A stretch of 54,179 nucleotides of DNA from NCBI GenBank assembly GCA_012064415.1, contig SSNU01000263.1, positions 1-54,179 on the forward strand, written 5' to 3'. Position 1 is the stretch's first letter; each line of letters opens with the position of its first letter. Both the position numbers and the translations under genes were made by a program. This document shows, piece after piece, positions 23,586-36,540 of the stretch. The stretch is from Gyrodactylus bullatarudis. Taxonomy: Eukaryota; Platyhelminthes; Monogenea; Gyrodactylidea; Gyrodactylidae. Under the pieces are notes generated by a model. The model saw only the letters and a list, made by a program, of their open reading frames with translations. It did no database searches and was not told where the DNA came from.

Positions 23586-25820
23586 ATGTTCGAATCAAAA
23601 CCTCTTGATTATGCTCAACAGACACGTTCAATTTTAGCCAGTTATTGTACTTTAATGGAACAAAAACAATATAATCTCAGTTCAACGTCATCTAACTCCA
23701 GTCAGAGTCCTCTTGGCATGAATTTATCCGATGTTAAACAGAAGCTTATTCAAACTCCAAATGCCTATCCAGATTATTATCAGAACCAATTTGTATCTAG
23801 AGATGAATTCAATGAAAATTTTTATAATCAAAATGATTCCTATCGTACTACAGATACACGAAGATCGGAGGAAATGGATGATAGCCAAACAATTTCCAGT
23901 CCCTCCCTTAATGAAACAAAATCTATTGGATTAGTTAGCAATGAGCAAAGCTTTCAAAACTTTACCTTCAGCTCAACAAATCAGATAGGCCATTATAATC
24001 GTGATACATCCTTCTTCTCAACAATGACAGAGGATCAATTTTTAAATCAAAATAATAATAACAATAATGATTCCTATACAAAACCACCATACTCATATAT
24101 AGCTCTCATCACTATGGCAATCAATTCTCAACCCGACAACAAGATTACTCTCAATGGAATATATAAATTTATCATGGATACGTGAGTATTTCTTTTGACC
24201 CAATTTAAGAAAATCATTTGTTAAAGAAAAATTTTTATTTGTCTTACCAAAAGTATTTCAACTTAAGCAAACATAACTTTTTGTTTTCACAAATTTCTAT
24301 ATTGAAAAATAATCATCTGGCTCCCTTCAGCCTAGTGACACAGTGTGAGAGTCCTGATCATTCATTTGAGGGCTTGTTCCAGACTTTCGAAATTCTCCCT
24401 TCGATTGATTTTTTTTCGCTAGAAAGGGCTTAGAGAGAGATGACGTAAGCTATTTCTTCCCATTGAGAGAAAAATCACACACAGTGGTGTAGCAACTAAA
24501 TTATAACACAGATGTGGGAAACTTTTTAATTTGTCATATTTTTAACAAATCCTTTGGGACTTGTAAATAATTTACTATATTTTTTGCAGCTATCCATACT
24601 ATCGAGAGAATAAGCAGGGCTGGCAAAACTCGATAAGACACAATCTAAGCCTAAACGACTGCTTTGTTAAGGTTGCAAGAGAGGATCGTAAACCTGGAAA
24701 GGGCGCTTATTGGACTCTCCATCCAAAAGCAAGTACCATGTTTGAAAATGGATCATATCTTAGAAGAAAACGCCGATTTAAAAATGACTATGGCATAGAA
24801 AGAACAGCCAATGGAGTTACTATTAAACGACGCAAGCCACCACGAGGTCAAATGTTGATAGGTCTTGATGATGAAGACCAGGTAATTCAGTCTAAAGGCA
24901 AAATGAAGATACGCAGTAATGAAGGCCAGTCAAAGTTAAAATCAAATAATGCCATAAATCAAGCAACAATAGAAATATTGCAACAAAATCTTTCAAATGT
25001 CGTTTTCAACAACAATCCCTCTCCACATAAATCAAATGAAGCAGAAAAACTAATCGATTCAAATCAACATCAGCAACATGATAATAGATCGCCAAGAATA
25101 TGTCAGAGCCTTTCAAATGAAGAGCCAAATAATATTGAATTTAATAATAATCGCCGCTTCACTAATCAAAGCGCCAATCAATTTTTAAATGAAAATGTAA
25201 GCACAAATTGGTTTAAAAATTCATCACTTGTCTAGATTTTATTATTTCATCTTTTATAGTGTTATCCACAAATTGATCAGATCCCAAAGTTCCCAAATCC
25301 CTACTATGAATCAGGAATAATTATAAGTGGAGGTGATTTGAATATTCAAAGATACAACTCTGAATTTCCCTGGGAAAAGTCTCATTATCAACACCATTCA
25401 ACAAACGTCATTCCAAATACATTAATCAATAGTTCAACACCCTCTATGGACCATCAATTTGATTGTCGAACAGACTCAAATCTAGAGACATTGAGAGCAG
25501 CTTTGAACTGGCACTCCACATGGAACAATCAGAATAGCAGTCTTAATTCTTGGAATGAAAATCCATATCATTATAACGTGACAAATTTCCCATTTTCGAA
25601 TATACAGAAAGAAAACTCTGTGAGTGATAGTTCAGAAAATTCAGGCTGCATTACTGATGTAACATTGGGCATGTCTGCCAGCTCTCTCATTCCATCCAAT
25701 TCCACAATGAGTTCAGAGCACAGTCCTCCAAGTGGACCGAATACAAACATCACAAGTCATTCAAATAATATCAATATAACAGAGACTTCCGTATTAAATG
25801 ATTTAGATTACAAATTTTAA
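23586..25820 (+). CDS. Forkhead transcription factor, FoxC/FoxL1 type (crocodile-like), 3 exons
   Basis: Nuclear DNA-binding factor of the forkhead family. Exons 23586-24181, 24590-25196 and 25260-25820 join in frame to 587 residues. The start is fixed by an in-frame TAA directly before the ATG. The forkhead domain spans residues 166-263: [59 protein letters not shown] and [19 protein letters not shown] and ITLNGIY with the RRKRRF end favour FoxC (fly crocodile); FoxL1 is the close alternative. Both flanks are low-complexity Ser/Asn/Gln-rich, as usual for activation regions. The first intron (408 bp) interrupts the forkhead domain after MD; the second is only 63 bp. A basic stretch directly follows the domain. 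Confidence 0.88.
24182..24589 (+). other. Intron inside the forkhead domain
   Basis: 408 bp, GTGAGT donor at 24182 and a TTTTTTGCAG acceptor ending at 24589. It splits a Thr codon (AC/C) at residue 199. I see nothing else in it. Confidence 0.85.
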
Positions 25821-26369
25821 AACTTTTGTACAACTATATTTTGAGATTTTTTTTATTATCATGAAAATATTATTTATTGTAATTGAATTGAACAGATAAT
25901 TTTTATTAATTTAAATACTCGTATGTACTCAGAAATAAGTTTATTTTCTCCAATGTGTGTATAATCCTTGGAAATTTTTCATTGTCCAGATATAATGATT
26001 GTATAAAAATATATATTCGTGATTCTTGCGTTAATTTAACCCTTAAAGACCCTTAAAATTTTCTCAAGGAACGTAGTTGAGATTGAAAATTCTGCATGTT
26101 CTCAGAAAACGCAGATAAAGAATATGTATTTTTTTCAAAAATCAACCTCTGTTAGTTTAAAAATTAAAGCCTGAAAATAGCTAGCATTTTAATCTCAAGA
26201 GATGACTTTAAGGTCATCACATTTTCCAATTCTACTTGTATGGTTTTTAACTAGTGGTTATTAAATTAATTTTAGATTCTTAAAAAATTAATTATGCCTT
26301 GAGAAACCCTTTCATAACTATATATAGATGAGGCTTAAAAGGTTAAAACTGCAACTGTATATATGTTGA

Positions 26370-26417
26370 GTACCAAGTTGGAAGAAAGGACAAAGTTGGA
26401 TTAACCCAACTTGGTAC
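26370..26417. repeat. Short perfect palindrome with 24-bp loop
   Basis: GTACCAAGTTGG (26370-26381) pairs with CCAACTTGGTAC (26406-26417). ACAAAGTTGGAT also occurs in the loop and again just downstream at about 26420, so the AAGTTGG motif is present four times in about 60 bp. Confidence 0.75.
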
Positions 26418-27652
26418 GTACAAAGTTGGATGAAAAATTAATAGGGGGCGGGGGTCTCTTTACCTCTCTGCCCCTTTCTCGGGTTTAGGTGTAATTTTAC
26501 TTTTTTCGAATTTTTACATACACTCTTTGTCTACTCTGTGTATGCTTCATGTATGATTAGTATGAAAATACAGTTGAAGTGCAATTTCAGTACCTATTAC
26601 TTTTAATTTCTGGAATTTTTTGGTATGAATTTATAATTTGATTCAACTCAATCATTATGTATGATGTGAACCTCCTAGAGTCACAATTTAATTTTGCATC
26701 TTGTCGTACAGGTTTAGGAACATATTTCTTTCATCATAAGTTAAGAAATTCGAAGGATTTTTTATAATTTATTTTTACAGCTATTGCCGCTACAGCATTT
26801 GATATATTAGGAAAATTTATCCAGATAGTTCTTATATATTTATCCAACAAATTTTCAACTTTACTCAATCGATCATAGCTTAAAATTACTGCCCAGTGGG
26901 ATGTTATTGATACAGAAAAAATATAAATTTAGAATTGCAGACTTTTTCTCATACAATTTATATATATAATTTACAAAGAAATAGTATAAGTTAAAGAATA
27001 GAAGAGTCATGAATCAAAATAAGAATATTATGTAAGCTGAAAAAACACCAAAAAATCTTCAATAAATAGCAACAGTGAAAAGAAAAAGGTGAAATAGCTC
27101 ACATAGGCCACGGTAGTTGAAGATTAAATGAATAAATCTTATACATGTTGATGAAGAATTTCTCCTTCTTCCACACATCTCAAATATTTTTTCAGATATT
27201 CAAACCATTCAAAATCTTTTATCCCTTTAGCAGTTATTTATGAAGGTTATTTTAATGATAAGATATTGAATAAATAAAATTTTATGATGGCTTAATTTTG
27301 ATAAATGGTAGAAGATGGAAATCACAATTTTTGTTGTAGTTCTTTTCTGTATTGAGGATTCTGAATTGAGGATATGCATTATTAGGTTATTTCATAATAT
27401 CATAAATCATCATTAAAATATTGATGTTTTATCAGATCATTGTCAGATATTACTTTATAAGTAAAATTTCACCTTTAAAATGTTATATGATTCAAATATA
27501 CTAAATATTTATATAAACTATCACTATACTTATACGTAATTATATATTTTCTTTTTCCATTAAATCTTTTGAAAATTTTATAATTAGTTCTTAATTGATA
27601 GATTTTATACTAACCTTAAAACCTAGCAATAAGTTTATCAAGCTATGCCGTT

Positions 27653-27795
27653 AGTTTTAAGACTATCAGGTAGTCTTAAGACTATCAAAGATTTCAGTTA
27701 ATCTTGTTACCGAGTAACAAGTTTAACAAACCATTCCTTTAGTCTTAAGACTATCAGGTAGTCTTAGGACTATCAAGAGTAACAAGACTACCGAT
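27653..27795. repeat. Cluster of AGTCTTAAGACT palindromes in a 35-bp direct repeat
   Basis: Two copies of a unit (27653-27688 and 27741-27776), each containing tandem AGTCTTAAGACTATCA motifs, plus a separate hairpin CTTGTTAC/GTAACAAG at 27703-27721. AGTCTTAAGACT is a perfect 12-bp palindrome. A second site with the same motif lies at 36009-36020. Function unknown; it may be the end of a fold-back element or a binding-site cluster. Confidence 0.75.
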
Positions 27796-28484
27796 AACAT
27801 ATATATTAGGGTAATCCAAATTTTTAAACTTTTCTTATACGTTCAGTTGATAGAAAATAAGAGAAGAAGAAAAAAATCCTTTTGAACCTTATGTTTTTAA
27901 TTTTATTTAGATATGCATAATTTCAATCATTGAAGATGTCAAATTTTAAAATTTGCGCCACCATATTTCATTGAAATTTTACTACGAGAAATGATAAATT
28001 TTGAATTATAGGACACACTATGATCCTTTTGAATCAAATTTTCACCTTAAATTAATATCAAATATATTCTGAAAAAATCCGGTCAATTTGGGAAAAATTG
28101 GAAATGGCATATTAATAAATTTTTAAATTTTGTTTTCAAAAACAGCAATTATGGAGAATAAAGAATCTATTCGAATCATGAAATAGAAAAGTGTTCGGGG
28201 AAAAAATTTTTTGTCTTTCTCTAATATATCCTACATTAAGAATAACTTGATCGTTTTAAAATTTTACAATGGATGATGGAATCATAACACAACCAGATTT
28301 TTTAGCATGAGATTTCAACATTTTTAAATAGTGAAATCTCAAGTCTTATCCGAAAGAAAGAAAAAAACAGTTGCATGTTTACAAACCATATTTATTTGAA
28401 AAATTATTCAATTCAATTTTTGGTTATTTGGGATAAAGTTAAACGATTTGAGAATTAAAAAAATAATCTGTAAAAGTGCTCTAG

Positions 28485-28620
28485 TTTAAAAAGGCAATAT
28501 TAAAGGATAAACCAGATCCAAATTCGAGGGTATATCTGCATAATCGAGATGCTATCGATTTACTGGCCGAGGCGAAAATCTTTCAACGCCTTAGAAGATG
28601 CATATATGCTGCTTCTTTAT
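28485..28620 (+). CDS. Candidate orphan exon, unknown protein
   Basis: A 136-bp stretch between a CTCTAG acceptor and a GTGAGC donor, open in one frame, with base composition richer in G and C than its surroundings. Its translation has balanced, protein-like content (DKPDPNSRVYLHNRDAIDLL, then AEAKIFQRLRR). I do not recognise the family, and I found no partner exon within several kilobases. It may belong to a gene outside the exons seen, be a pseudogene fragment, or be chance. Confidence 0.25.
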
Positions 28621-29189
28621 GTGAGCACTTATCTTAGAATTAAGAAGTTGGATCCATTCAATCTCTATATCTCTCAGTAAAATGTATAGCTTTAATTCAT
28701 AGAATAAATTCAAAATCTACTTTTAAGTAAACACATAAAATATAAAATGACATATGGATATTTGTCAAAAGTTTTGCTTGTTAAAAATAAATTTTGTTTA
28801 CTAAATTTATGTGTCTTCTTTCAACTCTCTTCAATGACGGCGCTTCTAAAGAATAATACCTTCCTACAATATGTATTCTTTAAAAATTTTGGTTTAATGT
28901 TATTGACACGTAGGTGGGTTACCATACATTTTTTGATTTCTTTTATCTTTTAACGTTTTTTTCGTGGCATTTTCTTGATCAGTACATTAAAATCAGAGTG
29001 AGGAACAAGTTCTAAACTAACTCAAATTTTGCTTGTAGAATGCAGTTTCATCAGAATTAGGATTATTTTATATTTTTTATGAATTTTGTGCAAGATTCAT
29101 TCTAATTCAGGATCATACGTTAAATTTAAACTGTATGGGAGCAAAATACAGGTGATAGACCGAGATATTCATCATGTTCCCCTCTAAAA

Positions 29190-29500
29190 ACTTTGGAATT
29201 TGAACTTTTGGTATCTATAGCAAAATACCAAATTTCGCTGAAAAATGTATTTTCAAATTTTCCATTTTTTGAACATAGAGCTGAAAATTTTTGTTGATTT
29301 GAAAGTTGTAGGTTGGAGAATACTAAGAGTTTTTGAGACCAAAATTAGACATGGAAATTAATTATGCTAAATCTGATCTAATGAGTCACTTCATTATCGG
29401 TTGGGATTTTAATTTCGATTTCATTTTCAATGCCACTTGAAAATCAATGAAATTTTGATGTTCCAAGACCTGTAGAAAATGATGGGTCTTTTATAAATTC
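29190..29500. repeat. Dispersed repeat family A, diverged copy
   Basis: Shares GAAAATTTTTGTTGATTT with the copies at about 11000 and 11530. The part near 29450 matches the copy at about 11630 in the opposite orientation, so the family itself is partly palindromic. Confidence 0.5.
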
Positions 29501-32500
29501 TGAAACTTCTGTTGATCATCTTCCCAGTTTCAAACAAGTAAAAATATTCAGCTCAGTTCAGAAAAATGAGAATTAGTTCTTTTTTAAAATGATTCCCAAC
29601 TTAATATCAACCTACTTTATATAGATTAGATCTTGTCAGAGTTTGTAAAATAAGAAAAACTTTTTCTCATGAGTGTTTGAATCCTCAATTTGTTCTGTTC
29701 GAGGCTTGACTTTTTAAAGATAATTTTTTTTCCTGACACATTGCAATCTTTACGGGAGAGAAAAATTTTCTTTCCAAGCTAATTTAATAATAAATCTTTT
29801 AAAATCTTTCCTCTCCCTTGCTAGTTCACAACTCTTCTTTTTTCTAATGACACTCTTTTAGAATAGCCTACATAAATTTTTATACCCTCCATCTTTAGGC
29901 TTTTCTCTCCTAGCAATGTCCCGAAGTTTCACATATTTTTTTTTGTTTTGTTATACAAAATCTTTCATTTATCAGTTTCAATCGGGCTTATGATTGTAGA
30001 GGGATAATTCATTGTCCTGAGGTTTGGAAATTAATCTTGAGGACACAGATTTAATTGATTTTCTTTGTTTATAAAAAACTATCTTGGTTTATTTTTAACT
30101 TTGTCATTTAATTTAATATAATATTTACATTGAGCATACTGTTTATACAGTCATTTATTTTTAAGTTTCTAATCTGAAAGTCAAAAATTAAGAACAAACG
30201 ATTTTTTTGTTGAATAAAGCTTTAATTTCCTTGGTTTTCTTCAGGCCAAACACCAACTAAAGATATAATATATTTGTACATGAAATAATCTTGAGAACAT
30301 TCAGGTTTTGAATTTATTCATCAGGGGTCGACCAATAGGATTTGAGTGTGTTCATATCCTTTGGACTGTGAGGAATACATCTAATTTCTGATTACCGACT
30401 GGCATTTATTTCATCTGAGGAAGTAATTATTTATTACAAAATTTATTAGAGCTATGATGAATATTAAATTTCTCAGCCATTTGGATATTTTCCCCCTGTA
30501 TTCCGAAAAATATATACCACTTGTCGTTGTTTTTCTTAACTTTCGGAATTACTAAATGAAAATCGAAAAATCCTAAATTAGTTTTTTAGGCTAGAAGAAA
30601 TTCTAGCTTCCTCTTTTTATTTTTGGAGAAAAATTTTCAACAAGTTAAATATCCGTAATGGAATTTAGATTGGGCTAATTTGAGGTCCATTTTTAAATGA
30701 GATTTTTTTGAGATTGAAAATGAAATTTATGATAAAATTCAGAAGCAATATGATGATATCTTGAAGGTAGTGTCGGAAATTTTGATTCAAAACTCTTTTA
30801 TCATCCTAAAAAGTTATTAACAGCAAGGTGCGAATTCATCAATTTTCTAAACAAAATTAAAAAATGTCTAACGGATTTGTCAAAGCCATGTTTTGTTGCC
30901 TTTTTTATGAAAAAAGAAGGGTTATATCTAAATATAGTTTCGTTTAATTACTCCTGCGGAAATAAAGAATGGTTTAAAATCATAAAATTTTCTGTTAAAT
31001 CACGTGAAGAGAAATTCCTTAACTCTTCACATTTGAATGAAAAAAGTGGAACGCTTTATGTTAAGAAACATTTCAAATAAAACAAATTTCAATTAGATGC
31101 AACCTTTGTTTTGAGACACTGTAATAAAGAAAATCTATGAAATCTGATTTGAATTTTTATTTGATGTAAACTATGGAAGATTTTTAAAATTCCATCAGAC
31201 TCATTGATATATATAAGAGGAAAATTTATGTTCGAAATGTTAAGCTAGTTTAAATTTAGAAAGAAATATTAGACACTAGCAAAGATCTCGATTTCTCCAT
31301 CAAAAACTTGAAATTAATTTCAAAAAACACGTTGTAGAACAAACCTTGGCAAAATATGAGCATTTTTGAGTTTCCCCATTGAAAAAGTTGTTGATTTCAG
31401 TATAACTGGTTTTTTTTGGTTTTGGTAAAAAACCAAGAGTTTTTTTTTGGTATCATAGATAAGATGAATAATCGTCATTGGAAATTTGTCAAACCTATCA
31501 TTATTTTGATTTCGATGATGTTGTTTATTTACAGAATTAAATTTGTAGATATATGAGAAAAGATTTTTTATTCACTTTAAATCAAACCTGTGTGTTCAGA
31601 AAAATTACTCTTATAATCTTCAATTACCATGGTCTTTGTGAGCTTTTTCACTTTTCTCTCCACTGTTGCTATTTATTGAAAAGTTTTGGTGTTTTTTCAG
31701 CTCACATTATATCCTTATATTTTCAACTTTTACTATACTTCTTTCAAAATTTCTAAAATATTATTTTCAATGAATTTTAAACTTTTATCATTATTTATGT
31801 GTCACTACTGATGAACCATAAATAAATGTATATTTAGTGAATAAAAAATCTTTTCTCATATATCTACAAATATGATTTTAAGCGGATTTTCGGACGTTTT
31901 TGATAAATTACCTGAATCATATCAATACACAATTAAACGCTTATCGATAAGAATTTACTATTTAAAAAAATCAGTTAGATATTGGAAGTCTCAATTTTTG
32001 GCTATGAAATTTATTCTGTCTTAATTGTTTGAAAAGCATCAAAATGACATGCTGTATGACTAAATTTATAAACCTGTTATTATCTACTAGATAATATCTA
32101 GTTGAATTTCATGTTTGTTCTAATTCATCCATGCCATGATGTAGTATTGCCTTAATAATTCTCATATTCATCAAGTTTTTCCTAAAGAGGTTTTAAGATG
32201 AGCAAAAATTCTATGTTCTAAGTTCGAAAATATTCATTTTTCAAACCATTAGACTATTAGGTTAGAAATATTGATTTGAAAGATTATACTACTGATTTTT
32301 ATTATATCAAAAATATATTTGTTCCAAACTCACAAAGGAAATTAAAGAAAGTTCTATTTTGATCTGGAAACATAAAGTTTGAAGAGATCCGATACTTGTT
32401 TTCTCTAAAATTACTGTTAGAACATCCGGAATGTTCTAGAATCATATTCATATTTTATAATTTGTATTCATCTCTGATTGGCTAGATTCTAATAAAACTC

Positions 32501-33892
32501 AGAAATTCCTTACGCGTTGATTAATCACATTTCTATCCTAGGGTTTTTTCCGAACAAATTTTTAAGTGATTAGCTAACTTGGACGTTTTTACACAGAAAA
32601 GAAGATTTTCATAAATTAAATTCAAAAATTTTGTTGGTCTGATACCTATAAATCCCATTTTCCTACAATTTTTTAAGCGCATTAGAATTTTCAGAAAAGG
32701 ATGAGAATATTTAGCGAAGGAATTTAAAATAACTATCAGAATAATTCCCATCTGAAAACTCATACAGATTGCTCAAAACGTGAATTTTATGAATAATCGG
32801 AGTAAAATTAATTCAAAGTTTGTTCGCGAGGATTTAAAAATTGTAATTTTCCAATTTAGTTTTGCATATCAAAACAAAATATCAAAGATTTTTTTTCTCA
32901 AAATTTAATTCTCTAACGAATGAGCAAATAGCCGAAAAAATTTTATTACCTTAATATATACTGAAGAAAACAATCTTCTTCCTACAACTGAGAATAAATA
33001 TCATATAATTTTGAATGATCTAAAAGAATTAGCTATTTGTAAGGCACTAAAATCTCGTAATGCATTTTTTGCTTGAAAAATCAATTTTAAAAAATTTCAC
33101 CTTCTTACCAAGAAGATAAACCCTATTACATTCTAATCATTGGTTGCATTTGATATTTGGAAGATAATCCAAGACAAGGATGAAAATCAATAGTTGACCT
33201 TAGGATAAAAACAGAAGAATGTTGATTTAGTGTATTGAACGTAGAAATTTCTCTCTTTTTTCCAAGTGTGTGTGTACTTTGTAGAGGAATTACAAACCAA
33301 GGATTGTTTATGCGAATCTGCCATAAGAATCACTTCGGGAAATGTTAATTCTCATTTTTTCTATTGATAATCCATTTTGATTGTTTAAAAGTTTTCCTAT
33401 CAATTTTGATGTAATATAAATATGTTTATAAAAATGAGAATGTAACCCAAAGACATTTTATCAACTTAGTGATTTTAAAAATCAAGATTCGAGATTTCAT
33501 AAAGTTTAAAATTTTCTGAAATTTTTATTATTAGATAAATCTTTTACTTTTGATAGAATAAATAAATTCCAAGTTGTTTCCGAAAACTGTTCTATATTCA
33601 TTCTTGATTTAACCAGATGAATACATTCCAAGTATACATCGTATTTCAGCATTGGTCATATTCATAGTTTTTTTTAATTTTTAATCGATAGAGGTTACAT
33701 TCAATATATTCAGAGCTCTACATAATGGCCACTGTACAGATTGACAATATGCTATTTTTAATTTTACTAGTTTTTTAGTTAACAGACTCAAACTACACAT
33801 CAAATCTTCTTTAAGAATTTACTTGCAGAATAATAAAAAATCCTTTTTTTATGGGGCTTTCTTGATAATGAATCTGAATTGGGTTAAAAACA

Positions 33893-34625
33893 AAAACAAT
33901 AGTAGGGGTGAGTAAAATGGTCAAAAACAATAGTTGTCAGATGAAGTATAATAGGTAATATTCGAGGTATTTCCAAAAACAATGGGAATATGATTACCAT
34001 TAATTATAGGGTGTTTTTGGTGACGGGGATAAGTGCTTAAGTCTTTTAGTGTCTCTACTTGGATGCGAAGAAGTCACACATCTTCCCTTAGAGATAAGAC
34101 TCAGCATGTATCAGATTTATAAGCTAGTTAAGAAACATTCCAAACATGAATGGCAAGTTTCGTCCTTATTGAGACTCCTCAGTATACCGTAGCGGAGAAT
34201 CGAAGCGAGAGTCAAACGCTTAGAGCACTGGACCAGCTCCCCACGTCTATCATATTTCTTTACAGATTCATTGATTAGATACTCCCTTTGCACCCTTTGG
34301 GTTATATAAAAAACACCTTATAACAAATAAATTGAGTATCTAAAATACTTTAAAAAATAAAAACAAAAAAGATCACCATCAATATCTGGGGTAGAGAAAA
34401 ATTTATAAATAATGGGATATACGGTCAAATACAATAGGTCAATCTAATGTTTAATCGGCTTATCAATCGAACATTTGCTCCCTCTTGTTTTGCAGTAATT
34501 TTTCTGAATGACAAAGAGACTAAGGGCTTTTTAACATCGATAAAATGTAAACGAATCCCATGCGGTGAATATCATCTGACACCTATTGCTTTTGATCATT
34601 TTACTCACCCCTACCTATTGTTCTT
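33893..34625. mobile_element. 733-bp element with 50-bp terminal inverted repeats
   Basis: The left end (ACAATAGTAGGGGTGAGTAA, followed by AATGGTCAAAA) matches the right end in inverted orientation over about 50 bp with a few changes, running into TGTCAGATGA on both sides. It has no transposase; an open frame inside is not credible as a gene. The interior 34020-34260 is less AT-rich and carries tRNA-promoter-like boxes on the minus strand, so a SINE may sit inside a DNA-transposon shell. Confidence 0.65.
34170..34250 (-). repeat. tRNA-derived SINE-like head (A- and B-box-like motifs)
   Basis: On the minus strand TGGTCCAGTGC (34225-34235) fits the RNA polymerase III A-box pattern, and GCTTCGATTCTCC (34194-34206) is close to a B box. 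The boxes are about 29 bp apart start to start, closer than in a normal tRNA, so this is not a functional tRNA gene. Confidence 0.4.
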
Positions 34626-35089
34626 AATTTAGTTGTGAATTAGTTTTAGTTAGTTTTTAAAAGAATTTTTAAACTCATTGAGTATAAAAAATTAGAAGAT
34701 ATTTCCCAGTACAATAAATGAAAAAACATTTTTTTCTCTTCCCAACCCCTCTACAACCGGGAATAGAAATCTTGAAATCTATAACAGAAAATTTTTGCAA
34801 TTCACTATGTCAATCAGTTTGATAAAAATATCATTTTACCTAAAAATTAAATCGATGAACATTTTCTGATAGAGGAGTTCCTCCTTAAAATCAAGACTTG
34901 TGAAATGATATTCCATAGATTTACAAAAATAAATGTTGAACTTGAAAAATTCGCATGAGACAATCAAGTTTATTTTTATAAATCATTTTTTAGAATCCTC
35001 CATTATCTATGAATGATGCCAAGGTTACGAGAGACAGTCTTCTGAAAATACTAAAAAGCCTATGCAACTTCAAACATTTGAATCAGGTA

Positions 35090-35750
35090 AAGCTATGAGG
35101 AAAATCAAAGAAATTTCAGCAATGAAACCCAGATTATCGAATAAATTAATACTATCTTTACAAAGTTTGAAATTCAAAAAAATTTTCTTAAAAAATTCCC
35201 TCTGACCAAAATTAGACCGTTTTTTCGAATTTCGAAAATACGCCAAATTTCCACTTTTACAACTTTCGAATCCAAAATTTTTATCTATTCCAAAGATTTG
35301 AAGCAGTGTATTCGAGATCACCATTAGATAAAGAATTCGAATTGGGCCGTGGAGATAGGAACGAATCTACTGTTTTCAAGAAAAAGTTAAACTTTTGAAT
35401 TTTGGATGTTTCCTCTTCGTGATAATTGATAAAATTCGAATTTTTCGATTTACCACAATAATAATGAATTTCTGCAGCCGAATTCTTTGTCTAATGTTGA
35501 TTTAACTGCTTCAAATCTTTGAAATTGATAAAATTTTGGATTCGAAAGTTGAAAAAGTGAAAATTTTGTGCATCTTTGAAAATCGAAAAACGGCCTAATT
35601 TCAGACTGAATTTTTTCAGGAAATTTTTTAATTTCCACAACTTTTCGGTTCATATTGTGATGGAATTCGAGAAATAAATTTTTTCCTGACTTTCCAGAGA
35701 AAAATATTGAGCTGTTTGTATAAAAGTAAATTCTCATCTTTATGTCAATT
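35090..35750. repeat. Fold-back element of family A
   Basis: The segment 35165-35345 is matched in inverted orientation by 35468-35640, with about 120 bp between and imperfect pairing. Shared blocks include CAAAGATTTGAAGCAGT and CAACTTTCGAATCCAAAATT. The right end (TTCTCATCTTTATGTCAATT then AGTTG) resembles the terminal sequence of the 36541-36971 element. Confidence 0.6.
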
Positions 35751-35992
35751 AGTTGTTACAGTGAATCCCCCTAATTTCTACCCCTAAAAAATCTCTTTTT
35801 TAAATCGTGACTACTTGTGAGGAGAAATATTTACTCAAAAATAGGCTAAAAATTAATTTTCAACTTTTTATTAAGTACTTTAGATACTTAATTTAACTTT
35901 TATCAAGGTTCTGGCGAATATCAAAATTTTTAGCTATAAACAGTTTGAATTTTTATTCTTAAAAGGGATTTTAGAAACCGAGTTTCCAGATT

Positions 35993-36044
35993 CCCTAGTT
36001 AACTAGGGAGTCTTAAGACTACCAAGGACTCGACAAGGAGTCCT
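35993..36044. repeat. Three consecutive palindromes
   Basis: CCCTAGTTAACTAGGG (35993-36008) is directly followed by AGTCTTAAGACT (36009-36020), then AGGACTC...GAGTCCT (36025-36044, 6-bp loop). The middle motif is the one clustered at 27653-27776. Confidence 0.8.
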
Positions 36045-36540
36045 AAGACTAACATAAGTTTCCAAATTCACTGTAACATAGTTACAGAGGCCCTAATTTG
36101 AAACGGACAAGTCATATACATTTCTTTTCTCGGAGACAATCGATTTCATAAAAAAGTAAAAAGTGAATATTTTATGAATTCATTTTTTGGTATCTTAAAA
36201 TTCTCATAAAAAATTTTGAATAGTTGTCAAGAAAAAAACTAAGTAACTTTTTTCCTCTTGTACATTGTAGTTTGTAAATCTGCAAAAAACTTGCGTCGAG
36301 TTATCTGAGGAATGGCTGTGAATTAAAGCTACAACTAAATGGTCAGATTCAAAATCACGTGCATCAGCTATAATTTAGCATTGTTAATTACAAGTCTGAT
36401 ATAACTTGCCAAAGAAAATTTTCATGGCATCCTTTTAACTTCACGTGATTCATAGGACAAATCTACCAAAATATGCTTATCGAATTCTCAAAAATTATAG
36501 TTTTTAACCCTATTGTTAGTTGTGATCTTGCACATAAAAA

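Noticed and set aside
34170..34250. Functional tRNA gene on the minus strand
   Set aside because: A- and B-box-like motifs are too close together and no cloverleaf with an anticodon arm could be drawn.
34447..34632. Plus-strand open frame as a small gene
   Set aside because: Its end lies within the terminal inverted repeat of the 33893-34625 element; no known domain.
35070..35737. Two minus-strand open frames
   Set aside because: Both lie in the family A fold-back and are related to each other by the palindrome, not by coding function.
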